In this document: positions 26,407-34,920 of the stretch, piece by piece
How positions within the stretch are numbered: the first letter of the stretch is position 1
How the letters are laid out: every line of letters starts with the position of its first letter
DNA from: Bacteroidia bacterium
Lineage (GTDB): Bacteria; Bacteroidota; Bacteroidia; Bacteroidales; Marinilabiliaceae
NCBI GenBank assembly: GCA_030526155.1
Contig: JAUNDI010000019.1
Location: 1 to 45,610, forward strand
Length of the DNA: 45,610 nt
Direction of reading: 5' to 3'
The notes under the pieces: generated by a model
Told to the model about the DNA's origin: nothing
The model's input: the letters and a program-made list of their open reading frames with translations, nothing else
Database searches by the model: none
Translations under genes and position numbers: made by a program

Positions 26407-28458
26407 ATGACAAAAAACAACATTACAAAACATTACGTCGAGCGAGATGTAAGCTGGATGTATTTCAACCATCGTATATTGAATGAGGCAGGAAAAGATA
26501 ACGTTCCTCTACTCGAACGTCTCTCGTTCCTAGGCATATACTCAAACAATCTCGATGAATTTTTCCGCGTAAGAGTGGCATCTCTTAGTCGCACTGTCGA
26601 CAACTCTTCACTTGATAAGGCTACTAGCCACTCTCTCAAAAATTGCCTCAAAGCAATAAATCGCCTTAACGAAGAATATAGCAAGGAGTACGATGAGGCG
26701 TTGCACAAATTGCGCCACCTCCTCAAGGAAAAGGGCGTAGATCTAGTAGACGAACAAAATCTATCCGACGCCCAAAAACAGTTCTTAATAGATCTATTCT
26801 ACGACAAACTTAATGGGTTAGTAAATCCTATATGGCTCGCAAATATAGATGACATCTGTTCTCTCGAGGATAATAGCATCCACCTCCTAGTAGAAAAAAA
26901 GGAAATTCAAACCGGTAAGAGTAAGTATGCTATAGTAAAGGTACCTGACAAGCAGGTGGGCCGATGGATTACCCTCCCTTCCGACAATAATAGAAGCGTC
27001 ATAATATATCTTGACGACGTGGTGCGTTTCTGCCTTCCTCTCATTTTCCTCGGTTTCAAGGAGAGTTCTTATAAGGCCTACTCTTTCAAGTTTACTAAGG
27101 ATGCCGAGATGGAGATTGGTAATGACCAGGACTATAGTACCTTAGAAAGAATAGCAGTAGGAGTAGACAGCCGTAAGAAGGGCGATGCTGTTCGAGTGAT
27201 ATACGATAAGGCTATGCCTAAGCAGATGAAAAAGAAGATCATTGAGAGGTTAGGTATGACCGAATTGGATACGTCTCTTGCAGGTGGCCGTTACCAAAAC
27301 CACAAGGATCTCATGAGTTTCCCTTCTTGTGGTATGACCGACGAAAAATACGAAAAATGGGCACCTATCATGAAGCCTGTCTTCCTCCAACCCGAGAGTC
27401 TTCTAGATAGCATAAGGGAGCACGACCAGTTCATACACGTGCCTTATCACTCTTTCGATGGTTATATTCGTCTCCTACGCGAGGCGGCTATTAAACCAGA
27501 GGTAAAAAGTATCAAGACTACATTATATCGCCTTGCTAAGGACTCCAAGGTGGTTAAGGCCCTAATTTCTGCAGCACGTAATGGCAAAAAGGTTACTGCT
27601 GTAGTGGAGCTCTTGGCTCGTTTCGACGAGGAGAGTAACATCAAATGGAGTAAGCGCATGCAAAAGGAGGGCATAAATGTCATCTTCGGCGTCGAAGGTC
27701 TAAAGGTTCACTCAAAATTATTGCATATCGAGTCTACTAAGGGTAATATAGCATGTATCGGTACTGGCAATTTCCACGAGGGTAATGCCAAAGTATACAC
27801 GGATTATCTCATGATGACTTCGCGTAGTAAAATAGTCAATGAGGTGGCTAAGGTATTCGATTTCATTGATAAGCCGTATATCAAACCTCGTTTCTCTGAG
27901 TTGCTCGTCTCTCCAAGCGCCATGAAGACCCGAATCCTCAGAATGATAGATACCGAAATACGTTTCGCTAAGGCACATAAGGAGGCTTGGATAAAGATCA
28001 AGATTAACCATATCACAGATATGGATATGATAAACAAGCTCTATGAGGCTTCTCGTGCTGGAGTGAAAATAGATATCTTAGTGAGGGGCAATTGTAGCCT
28101 CATGACTGGCATTAAGGGTGTTTCTGACAATATCAGATGCGTGGGTATCATAGATAGATACCTCGAGCACTCTCGTATCTTGATATTCTGCAATGGCGGT
28201 CATAATAGGTTCTTTATCGGCTCGGCCGACTGGATGCCTCGTAACTTAGTAAATCGTGTCGAGGTTATGTCTCCTGTATACGACGAGGGTATGTGCGCCG
28301 ACCTTATGCGTACCATAGATTACGGTTTGGACGATACCTCAAATGGTCATATTGTCACTGGTACAGGGGCCGACCATCTACAAAAACCTCTGGACGAACA
28401 ATCCGCTTTTAGATCACAAGAAGAATTATACAAGTACTATAAAAATGAACAATCCTAA
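26407..28458 (+). CDS. ppk1: polyphosphate kinase 1
   Basis: The 683-residue enzyme polymerises the gamma-phosphate of ATP into polyphosphate and can run in reverse. The N-terminal domain has DVSWMYFNHRILNEA and YSNNLDEFFRVRVASL. The two phospholipase-D-like catalytic halves contain the autophosphorylated histidine H435 in LKVHSKLLHIES, and H588 in YLEHSRILIF. GTGNFHEGNAKVYTDY and IGSADWMPRNL are also conserved. Length is normal for PPK1. It overlaps the Ppx/GppA gene by 14 bases. Confidence 0.96.
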   Translation: MTKNNITKHYVERDVSWMYFNHRILNEAGKDNVPLLERLSFLGIYSNNLDEFFRVRVASLSRTVDNSSLDKATSHSLKNCLKAINRLNEEYSKEYDEALHKLRHLLKEKGVDLVDEQNLSDAQKQFLIDLFYDKLNGLVNPIWLANIDDICSLEDNSIHLLVEKKEIQTGKSKYAIVKVPDKQVGRWITLPSDNNRSVIIYLDDVVRFCLPLIFLGFKESSYKAYSFKFTKDAEMEIGNDQDYSTLERIAVGVDSRKKGDAVRVIYDKAMPKQMKKKIIERLGMTELDTSLAGGRYQNHKDLMSFPSCGMTDEKYEKWAPIMKPVFLQPESLLDSIREHDQFIHVPYHSFDGYIRLLREAAIKPEVKSIKTTLYRLAKDSKVVKALISAARNGKKVTAVVELLARFDEESNIKWSKRMQKEGINVIFGVEGLKVHSKLLHIESTKGNIACIGTGNFHEGNAKVYTDYLMMTSRSKIVNEVAKVFDFIDKPYIKPRFSELLVSPSAMKTRILRMIDTEIRFAKAHKEAWIKIKINHITDMDMINKLYEASRAGVKIDILVRGNCSLMTGIKGVSDNIRCVGIIDRYLEHSRILIFCNGGHNRFFIGSADWMPRNLVNRVEVMSPVYDEGMCADLMRTIDYGLDDTSNGHIVTGTGADHLQKPLDEQSAFRSQEELYKYYKNEQS

Positions 28459-29386
28459 TCCGACAGATGCCGATGCGGTCAACGTAGCAGCTATAGACAT
28501 TGGGTCTAACGCAGCTAGATTACTTATTAAGAGCATTAATATCAATAGCGAACAGGATATAGTGCCATCTAAGGAACTATTCCTACGAATACCTATAAGA
28601 CTAGGATTTGACGTATTCGAAACTGGTAAAATATCTCGCCTTAAGGCCGATAAGTTATATAGGACCATAAAGGCTTATAAGCAGCTCATGAAGCTATATA
28701 ACGTAGATATATACCGAGCTACCGCTACCTCGGCTATGCGCGACGCAGCTAATAGTCGTGAGATAATAGACCGAATAGCTAAACGTACAGGTATAAATAT
28801 CGAGGTAATATCGGGTAACGAGGAGTCACAAATAATATATGATAACCATATCCCACAACTCTCTAAGGATACCGACTACCTTTTCGTTGATGTAGGGGGC
28901 GGTAGTACTGAGGTTACTTTGGTATGCGGGGGCGAGAAGATATTCTCTAACTCTTATAACATAGGTACAATACGTCTTCTCAAATCTAAGGTCGACGAGG
29001 AGATAATAAAGGACCTCAAAGCTGATATCTCTTCTGCTACTGCCGATGTACCAGATATTACTATCGTTGGTAGTGGTGGCAATATCAATAAACTCTATAA
29101 ACTTACTCTCAATGGCCAAAAGGGTGATAGCGGTTTTACCGTAGAGGCTCTTCGCTCTATCTATAATACCCTTTCAGCCCTTGAAATCAACGAGCGAATA
29201 GAGAAGTTTAACCTCAAAACAGATAGAGCAGATGTTATCGTCCCAGCTGCTTATATCTTTTTGCTAATAGCTGACAGCATAGGTTGTAAACAGATAATAG
29301 TTCCGAATAGAGGTTTGGCCGATGGCATAATAGACCGTATGGCTCAAACCATAATCAAAAAGGGCAAAGTTAAGGTTTTACATTAA
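28445..29386 (+). CDS. Ppx/GppA family exopolyphosphatase
   Basis: I choose ATG 28445 (MNNPNPTDADAVNVAAIDIG, 313 residues). Upstream in-frame methionine 28343 would add residues that only mirror ppk coding sequence. The ASKHA-fold motifs are AAIDIGSNAARLL (phosphate 1), EVISGNEESQIIY and the phosphate-2 loop FVDVGGGSTEVTLV, then VGSGGNINKLYKL. At about 313 residues it is the short Ppx form, without the C-terminal HD domain. It hydrolyses polyphosphate or pppGpp. The 14-base overlap with ppk places synthesis and degradation under one promoter. Confidence 0.92.
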   Translation: MNNPNPTDADAVNVAAIDIGSNAARLLIKSININSEQDIVPSKELFLRIPIRLGFDVFETGKISRLKADKLYRTIKAYKQLMKLYNVDIYRATATSAMRDAANSREIIDRIAKRTGINIEVISGNEESQIIYDNHIPQLSKDTDYLFVDVGGGSTEVTLVCGGEKIFSNSYNIGTIRLLKSKVDEEIIKDLKADISSATADVPDITIVGSGGNINKLYKLTLNGQKGDSGFTVEALRSIYNTLSALEINERIEKFNLKTDRADVIVPAAYIFLLIADSIGCKQIIVPNRGLADGIIDRMAQTIIKKGKVKVLH

Positions 29387-29437
29387 GGTGTGTTCTATTC
29401 CTAACGAGGAGTGTGTATGCTCTTTTTGACTAAAAAG

Positions 29438-29472
29438 GAGGTGGGTCGCGTTTTGGTAACGCTCTCCACCTC
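29438..29472. terminator. bidirectional terminator between ppx and the NifX-like gene
   Basis: The outer stem GAGGTGG / CCACCTC encloses an internal loop and an inner stem GCGTT / AACGC. On the minus strand it is followed by CCTTTTTAG, so it should terminate the NifX-like transcript; it can also stop ppx. Confidence 0.75.
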
Positions 29473-29502
29473 ATATTATTTCTATATATCTATGTTAGTA
29501 TC

Positions 29503-29898
29503 TTACTTCAATGCCGACAAATCCACTTTTATCGTTGGCACTTCATGCGAATGACACTCATGATGGTCACAAACTTGCGGATTATCTCTTACCTCACCTA
29601 CCAAATATGCCCTCACTAACTGCTCCACATCTCCCTCACAGCCTTTAATTACCTCTATGCCACAACTACCAAGCTTATTGATAGCCCCTTGTCCTATATT
29701 ACCAGCCAACATCAAAGTAATACCCATCTCTTGCATCTCATATGCAATATTCGATTTGCATCCACACCCCTCGGGACTAGCTAGCTCCGTAGTACTCAAT
29801 ATCTGGTTATTACTATCTATCTCATAAATAGTATAATGGTCACAATGACCAAAATGATGGTCTACTACACCATCTCTTGTAGGTATCGCTATTTTCAT
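29503..29898 (-). CDS. NifB/NifX-type dinitrogenase iron-molybdenum cofactor family protein
   Basis: The 131-residue protein begins MKIAIPTRDGVVDHHFGHCD, typical of the small NifX/NafY/MTH1175-like family that binds iron-sulfur or iron-molybdenum cofactors. The core continues with YTIYEI, a cysteine-rich loop SPEGCGCKS, and LMLAGNIGQGAINKLGSCGIEVIKG. The C-terminus adds a His/Cys-rich tail CDHHECHSHEV, which could bind metal. No nif genes are in the window, and such proteins occur in many non-diazotrophic anaerobes, so a general metal or Fe-S role is more likely than nitrogen fixation. It starts 51 bases after the M48 peptidase stop. Confidence 0.85.
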   Translation of the reverse strand: MKIAIPTRDGVVDHHFGHCDHYTIYEIDSNNQILSTTELASPEGCGCKSNIAYEMQEMGITLMLAGNIGQGAINKLGSCGIEVIKGCEGDVEQLVRAYLVGEVRDNPQVCDHHECHSHEVPTIKVDLSALK

Positions 29899-29949
29899 AA
29901 CACGAATATACTAACATTTTTTCTCAATCAATCACCCTATCCCTCTCTC

Positions 29950-31170
29950 CTATACTATATCCTGCATCTTAGGCGAAAACTCATTCTGTACCTTAATAGC
30001 AAAGGCCTGCGCTATCTCAACCTCCGAAAAATGCAAATAATTTACACCAATATTAAACACCGTCTCAACCTCCGTCTTCTTAATCTTATGGTCCACAATG
30101 GCTAACGTAATTAGAAAATCCAATAGCGCTGGCCGCCTACTAGCATCCAACTCCATAATCTTCTTCGTTACCTCATCAAACTCTTTTACCAAATCAGTAC
30201 CCGAATTCACATACTCTTCCAAAAACTCTTTAGGGAACAACTGAAATGCCGATAGTTCCTCAATTATCACATTGTACTCATCTTCCGTTACCACATTATC
30301 AACATTGGCCATCAATAGTCCTGCCGCAGCCACAAACCTCGCTAAATAATAGTCTACCGGCGTAGATGGCATCTTTGCCAGTAAGTCTAATAGCTCGTTC
30401 ATCTTCTTCCCCGTATGCTTCCCTGCTATACTCGCCGCAAATAAATTGATGGCTTCTATCCTTATAGGATTCACCGGGTGGTCCTCAAAACTATTATACC
30501 CACTATCACTCTTAAAATACTCCAACCTCTCTTTATTACTCTCTATCAAGGTCTGAATATCCATATTTATCTGCTCCAAATTCAAACCTGTCGTAAGCTT
30601 GAAAAAGGCACTGACACACTGGTCTATATTCGGACATGCCAAAAATCCATACCTGTCTGCCTCTAATTCGGCTAACTGCGACCAAAGCTGTACCTTATAT
30701 TTTAAGGCTAATGGCATAATAGTCTCATCCGGGAAAACAAACGACACAAGGTTCTTCAACTCTGTATCCTCATTTATCAAATGTCCTATCTCATGTCCTA
30801 TCACAAATTTCAACTCTTCGTCATTCATCAACTGCAATAACCCCGAATTGACATTTACCACATCTGGCTCTCCTGCCCTATGGCTCTTTACTGTCCACGC
30901 ATTTATAGCTGTGTCACTAGTTATATAAAAGTCAACATCTCCCTCATAAGCCAACCTATCTTTTACCCCATAAAAGATATCATAATAATGGCTCATCAAT
31001 CGCTTATCAACCCTAAACGATTGTCCCTCAAGTGCATTCCTTAAATAATCTGGCTGATTGTATATATTGGCCATCTCCATAATGGCTGTTACCGATTCGC
31101 CTTGTAAGGCATCATATATCTTTTTCCGTAATGATGTCTCAATGGGTATCTTAATCTTTAATGTCTTCAT
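29950..31170 (-). CDS. M48-type zinc metallopeptidase with C-terminal TerB-like domain
   Basis: From ATG 31170 (MKTLKIKIPIETSLRKK) the protein has 406 residues. HEIGH at 126-130 and the downstream ELEADRYG, with the third ligand near E170, form the zinc site of M48-like peptidases. There are no transmembrane segments, unlike HtpX, so it is cytoplasmic. Residues about 270-390 (FVAAAGLLMANVDNVVTEDE, FLITLAIVDHKIKKTEVETV) resemble the TerB/tellurite-resistance-like helical domain with acidic metal-binding loops. An upstream in-frame ATG at 31212 is 33 bases nearer to the -7 element spacing seen elsewhere and is a possible alternative start. Substrate is unknown. Confidence 0.8.
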   Translation of the reverse strand: MKTLKIKIPIETSLRKKIYDALQGESVTAIMEMANIYNQPDYLRNALEGQSFRVDKRLMSHYYDIFYGVKDRLAYEGDVDFYITSDTAINAWTVKSHRAGEPDVVNVNSGLLQLMNDEELKFVIGHEIGHLINEDTELKNLVSFVFPDETIMPLALKYKVQLWSQLAELEADRYGFLACPNIDQCVSAFFKLTTGLNLEQINMDIQTLIESNKERLEYFKSDSGYNSFEDHPVNPIRIEAINLFAASIAGKHTGKKMNELLDLLAKMPSTPVDYYLARFVAAAGLLMANVDNVVTEDEYNVIIEELSAFQLFPKEFLEEYVNSGTDLVKEFDEVTKKIMELDASRRPALLDFLITLAIVDHKIKKTEVETVFNIGVNYLHFSEVEIAQAFAIKVQNEFSPKMQDIV

Positions 31171-31251
31171 AATTGTAATCGTTTTAAATTTCAATGGTAA
31201 TACACCTATCAACTATCGTGAATCATTATCAATCATAGGTTACGTTTCCCA

Positions 31252-31259
31252 CAAACATA
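31252..31259 (-). promoter_or_regulatory. -7 promoter element of the M48 peptidase gene
   Basis: TATGTTTG on the minus strand is a perfect TAnnTTTG element, with TTTTG 22 bases upstream. It leaves 39 bases to ATG 31212 or 81 bases to ATG 31170. Confidence 0.5.
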
Positions 31260-31303
31260 GAGTTACAAACAAACCGAAGTTCAAAATCCCCCTTGCAACA
31301 ACA

Positions 31304-31328
31304 AAAGGCGCCTCAACGAGACGCCTTT
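31304..31328 (-). terminator. terminator after the 184-aa hypothetical gene
   Basis: The stem AAAGGCGCCTC / GAGACGCCTTT has 11 positions with one mismatch and a 3-base loop, starting 4 bases from the stop codon. On the minus strand it is followed by TTTTGTTGTTG. It closes the four-gene operon that begins with the Rid-like gene. Confidence 0.75.
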
Positions 31329-31331
31329 ACT

Positions 31332-31886
31332 CTAATTCAATGTCATCGGTGTCATATGATACCCCATACGCCTTAGCTGTACCGCAGCTCCTGCCGTATA
31401 CAACTGATGTAATGTCCTCACATATGCATGAAAGGCTTCCGGCGTGCCATTCTCAAATCTCTCATGCATCAACATGCCATGGGCTTTCACTGCGACATCT
31501 CCTACCAATTGGGTTACCTTCTCTGCTTGCTTGCCTTTTACCTTCAATACCCTCTCACATATATACTCATCCATATAGTCATAACCCCTAGCATCTCTCA
31601 AAAACAAATACAAATCGTCCATCTTGGAATATTTCTCCCAATTCACATCCCATAGCTGGGCTACTGCCATGCCTACAAACATTATCCACCCTAACGAAAC
31701 CGATGGATATCCCTCAAACTCTCTTACTCCATCTGGTATGTACGACTGGCATATCTGCTCCCACTTGCCCTCTATATCGGGTGCATCTGGTCGCATCTCA
31801 TCTACCTCTCCCCTAGAAACCAAATATTCATGCAATACCGCTTCCAAGTTCTTTTCGTACTTATCTATATATTCCATATTTTCCAT
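31332..31886 (-). CDS. 184-aa hypothetical protein
   Basis: I do not recognise a named family. The product is soluble and mostly helical by composition, starting MENMEYIDKYEKNLEAVLHE, with a more hydrophobic middle SLGWIMFVGMAVAQLWDVNW (about 64-83), then RDARGYDYMDEYICERVLKV and a C-terminal AYVRTLHQLYTAGAAVQLRR. It lacks a signal peptide. It begins 31 bases after the CPA2 antiporter stop and ends at a terminator, so it is the last gene of a four-gene operon. A regulatory or accessory role to the transporter is only a guess. Confidence 0.75.
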   Translation of the reverse strand: MENMEYIDKYEKNLEAVLHEYLVSRGEVDEMRPDAPDIEGKWEQICQSYIPDGVREFEGYPSVSLGWIMFVGMAVAQLWDVNWEKYSKMDDLYLFLRDARGYDYMDEYICERVLKVKGKQAEKVTQLVGDVAVKAHGMLMHERFENGTPEAFHAYVRTLHQLYTAGAAVQLRRMGYHMTPMTLN

Positions 31887-31917
31887 ATATTCTATTTTAT
31901 TTTATACTTCTACCCTA

Positions 31918-33624
31918 CTATTCTTCTCCGCGCTCATTCAAATTATTCAAGAATATCTTCTCAAAATAGTCTGTCTTCTGTTTCATATCCTGAGTAAATA
32001 TCGCCCCAACAACTAATAGCGTCGAAATAAATAATATGACTGCTATAGACCACTGGAAGAATAGCCATACCGCAGACATGGCTAAATACAATGCCAACAT
32101 AAAGCGTATTAATACCGTAGCTACCAACTTTACCCTATGCAAGCCTCCTATTACCCATAGGGTTAAAAAGGCTACCGAGGTGTTCTGTGTCATTACTATG
32201 GCCCTCAAAAATGGCGCTATACATACCAATAGCGAGAAGGTACATATTATCTTTCCCCATAACCCCGGTATTATCTCATATACATATGGTGCTACCAACT
32301 CGGCTATTATAGTATTAGTAGCTACCACTACTATCGTATATATTACCACCTTTATACACATCCTCTTCAATAGGTAATGCCAATGTTGTGTCTCTCTAGT
32401 AGTCAATGGCGCCTCTTTGGGTGCAGTCAACTTCAATACACTACTTGGCATTATCTTGCAAGATAACTCGTAAGCCGGACCGGCTAGTCTTATCATATAA
32501 GGGGTAATAAAGGTCGTAATAACAGAAACCGCTACCACCACAGGGTATAGGAAATCTGATGTTACCCCCAACGAGGTGCCTAAACCTGCAATAATAAAGG
32601 CAAACTCACCTATCTGGGTCAACGAAAAACTACTCTGCAGAGCTACCTTCAACCCTTTGCCTGCCATAATAACACCTATCGTACCGAAGAAGAGCTGACC
32701 AACAACTATGCCGGTAATAATAACCAATATTGGTGCCCAATACTCTATTATCATCTGTGGGTCTACCATCATACCTACCGATACAAAGAATATCGCTCCA
32801 AATAAGTCTCTTACTGGTGATACTAACTTGTGTATCCTCTCGGCTTCAACTGTCTCAGCAAATATACTGCCCATAACAAAGGCACCAAAGGCTGGTGAAA
32901 AGCCTACCTGCGATGCCACAACTACCATCGTCAAACAGAGTCCTAAGGATACCACTAGCATAGTCTCATCGCTCAATAGTGGTCTTACCTTTCTTAATAG
33001 TGTTGGTATAACAAATATTCCTACTATAAACCATAATAATATGAAGAATACCATCTTGGATATCGACTCAAAGAGTTGCATGCCTTCTACATTGCCCGAA
33101 ACGGCTATCGTACTCAGTACAACCATCAATACAATGGCTATAATATCTTCTAATATCAATACAGATAATACCAACTGCGCAAAGGGTTGCTGCCTTAACC
33201 CCATATCTGTATAGGCTTTGAAAATAATGGTCGTACTGGACATGGCTACCATACCGCCTAAGAATAGGCAGTCCATTCTCGACCACCCACACATAGAGCC
33301 TACCGAGACTCCCACTACTATCATACCCATCACAATGGTCAATGCCGTAATAATAACGGCCGACCCCATCTTGAATATCTTCTTGAAGGAGAACTCTAAT
33401 CCTAAGGCAAATAACAAAAAGATTACGCCTATGTCCGACCACATCTTTACATTCTCATGGTCTATGACAGTGGGGGTTATGGATAAATGCGGACCAGCTA
33501 GTATTCCGGCTACTATATACCCCAATACCAAGGGCTGCTTCATCCACTTGAAGAGAAGCGTCATAGCACTGGCACACATGAGTATGAGCGCTAAATCCAT
33601 TATCATAGGTTCCAATTCGGACAT
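31918..33624 (-). CDS. CPA2-type cation:proton antiporter (KefB/Na+-H+ exchanger family)
   Basis: The 568-residue membrane protein has the CPA2 Na_H_Exchanger pattern: KQPLVLGYIVAGILAGPH, FLLFALGLEFSFKKI, the core acidic motif SVLILEDIIAIVLMV, FVMGSIFAETVEAERI and SLTQIGEFAFIIAGLG. About twelve core helices are followed by further hydrophobic segments (about 430-550), with no RCK/TrkA-N nucleotide-binding domain. It likely exchanges K+ or Na+ for protons at the inner membrane. It starts 55 bases after the MFS exporter stop. Confidence 0.9.
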   Translation of the reverse strand: MSELEPMIMDLALILMCASAMTLLFKWMKQPLVLGYIVAGILAGPHLSITPTVIDHENVKMWSDIGVIFLLFALGLEFSFKKIFKMGSAVIITALTIVMGMIVVGVSVGSMCGWSRMDCLFLGGMVAMSSTTIIFKAYTDMGLRQQPFAQLVLSVLILEDIIAIVLMVVLSTIAVSGNVEGMQLFESISKMVFFILLWFIVGIFVIPTLLRKVRPLLSDETMLVVSLGLCLTMVVVASQVGFSPAFGAFVMGSIFAETVEAERIHKLVSPVRDLFGAIFFVSVGMMVDPQMIIEYWAPILVIITGIVVGQLFFGTIGVIMAGKGLKVALQSSFSLTQIGEFAFIIAGLGTSLGVTSDFLYPVVVAVSVITTFITPYMIRLAGPAYELSCKIMPSSVLKLTAPKEAPLTTRETQHWHYLLKRMCIKVVIYTIVVVATNTIIAELVAPYVYEIIPGLWGKIICTFSLLVCIAPFLRAIVMTQNTSVAFLTLWVIGGLHRVKLVATVLIRFMLALYLAMSAVWLFFQWSIAVILFISTLLVVGAIFTQDMKQKTDYFEKIFLNNLNERGEE

Positions 33625-33679
33625 AATATGCTACTATTTATGGGTTATGCACATTAATACGAATGGAATCTATAATTTG

Positions 33680-34870
33680 TTATGACTTCTTTAATGTTGG
33701 TAATAGGGCTGCAACTAGACCTAAAAGTGGCATATACGCACAGAAATCATACACCTCTTTTAGCCCGTAAATATCTATATACTGACCTAATACCGCACTT
33801 GCTATACCTGCCACACCAAAGGCAAATCCATAAAACAAGCCTGATATCAAGCCTAATCTATATGGTAATAGCTCTTGCGCATATAACAATATGGCAGGAA
33901 AGGCTGATGACAACATAAATCCTGCACAGAAGGATAGTAATATCGTAGGCCACAATGATACATAGGGCATAAAGAGCGAAAAGGGTGCCGTGCCTAATAT
34001 GGATATCCATATCACATATTTTCTCCCTATCTTATCGCCTACAGGTCCCCCTACAAAGGTACCAATGGCTGTTGCCGCCAAAAAGGTAAATAGACATATC
34101 TGTGAGAATTGTACACTTACTCCAAATTGCTCTATCAAGTAAAAGGTATAGTAATTGGTCAAACTTGCCATGTATATATACTTGGAGAATATAAGTATAG
34201 TCAATACTACCAAGGCCCATATTGTCCCTCCCACCGATAATGGCCTCTCATTAGATACCGCCATCCTTATGTGGTCTCGCTTGGCTCTGGTTAAATAGTC
34301 TGCAAACCATTGACTCACTGGTCGCGCTACCATATAGGCCAAAACGGCAAATAATAAAAACCACAATATGCTGCTTCTGCCATTAGGGGCAACTATTATG
34401 GCTACCAAAAGCGGACCGAGCGAACTACCTATATTCCCTCCTACTTGAAATATAGCTTGGGCCAAACCTCTCTTGCCACCCGAAGCTAAGGATGCTATTC
34501 TAGATGCCTCTGGGTGTAATGTGGATGATCCTACTCCTATAATAAACACACTCGGCAACATCCAATAAATATTTGGAGATATGGCTAAACCTATAATGCC
34601 AATAGTGGTGAAGGTCGTAGCTACCCACAAGCTATTTGGCATCGGATGTCTATCAAAAAATAAACCTACAACGGGTTGAAATACTGATGCTGCTATCTGA
34701 TATACTAGGGTTATAAGCCCTATCTCAGCGAATGACATTCCTAATTCTGTCTTAATCACAGGATACGAGGCTGTCAAAACGGCCTGCAATAGGTCGTTCA
34801 AAAGGTGCGATGCTCCAAGACATAACAATATCCTAAGCATAGTACTAGAGTTTTTTCCTTGAGATTCCAT
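33680..34870 (-). CDS. MFS transporter, fosmidomycin-resistance (Fsr) type
   Basis: The 396-residue protein has twelve predicted helices and resembles the Fsr subgroup of the major facilitator superfamily: CLGASHLLNDLLQAVLTASY, QPVVGLFFDRHPMP, GSSTLHPEASRIASLASGGK and GLAQAIFQVGGNIGSSLGPL are characteristic blocks. The family exports fosmidomycin and other small compounds; the natural substrate is unknown. It lies 50 bases downstream of the Rid/chorismatase-like gene and 55 bases before the antiporter, in one minus-strand operon, so it could export a product made by the first gene. Confidence 0.9.
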   Translation of the reverse strand: MESQGKNSSTMLRILLCLGASHLLNDLLQAVLTASYPVIKTELGMSFAEIGLITLVYQIAASVFQPVVGLFFDRHPMPNSLWVATTFTTIGIIGLAISPNIYWMLPSVFIIGVGSSTLHPEASRIASLASGGKRGLAQAIFQVGGNIGSSLGPLLVAIIVAPNGRSSILWFLLFAVLAYMVARPVSQWFADYLTRAKRDHIRMAVSNERPLSVGGTIWALVVLTILIFSKYIYMASLTNYYTFYLIEQFGVSVQFSQICLFTFLAATAIGTFVGGPVGDKIGRKYVIWISILGTAPFSLFMPYVSLWPTILLSFCAGFMLSSAFPAILLYAQELLPYRLGLISGLFYGFAFGVAGIASAVLGQYIDIYGLKEVYDFCAYMPLLGLVAALLPTLKKS

Positions 34871-34920
34871 TAATATTTCTCTTTATTTTGGTCTGTTGTT
34901 GTCTATTTTCTATCACGCTC

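Noticed and set aside
29503-29898. Nitrogen-fixation gene
   Set aside because: No nif structural or assembly genes are in the window, and the small NifX-like family occurs in many non-fixing anaerobes.
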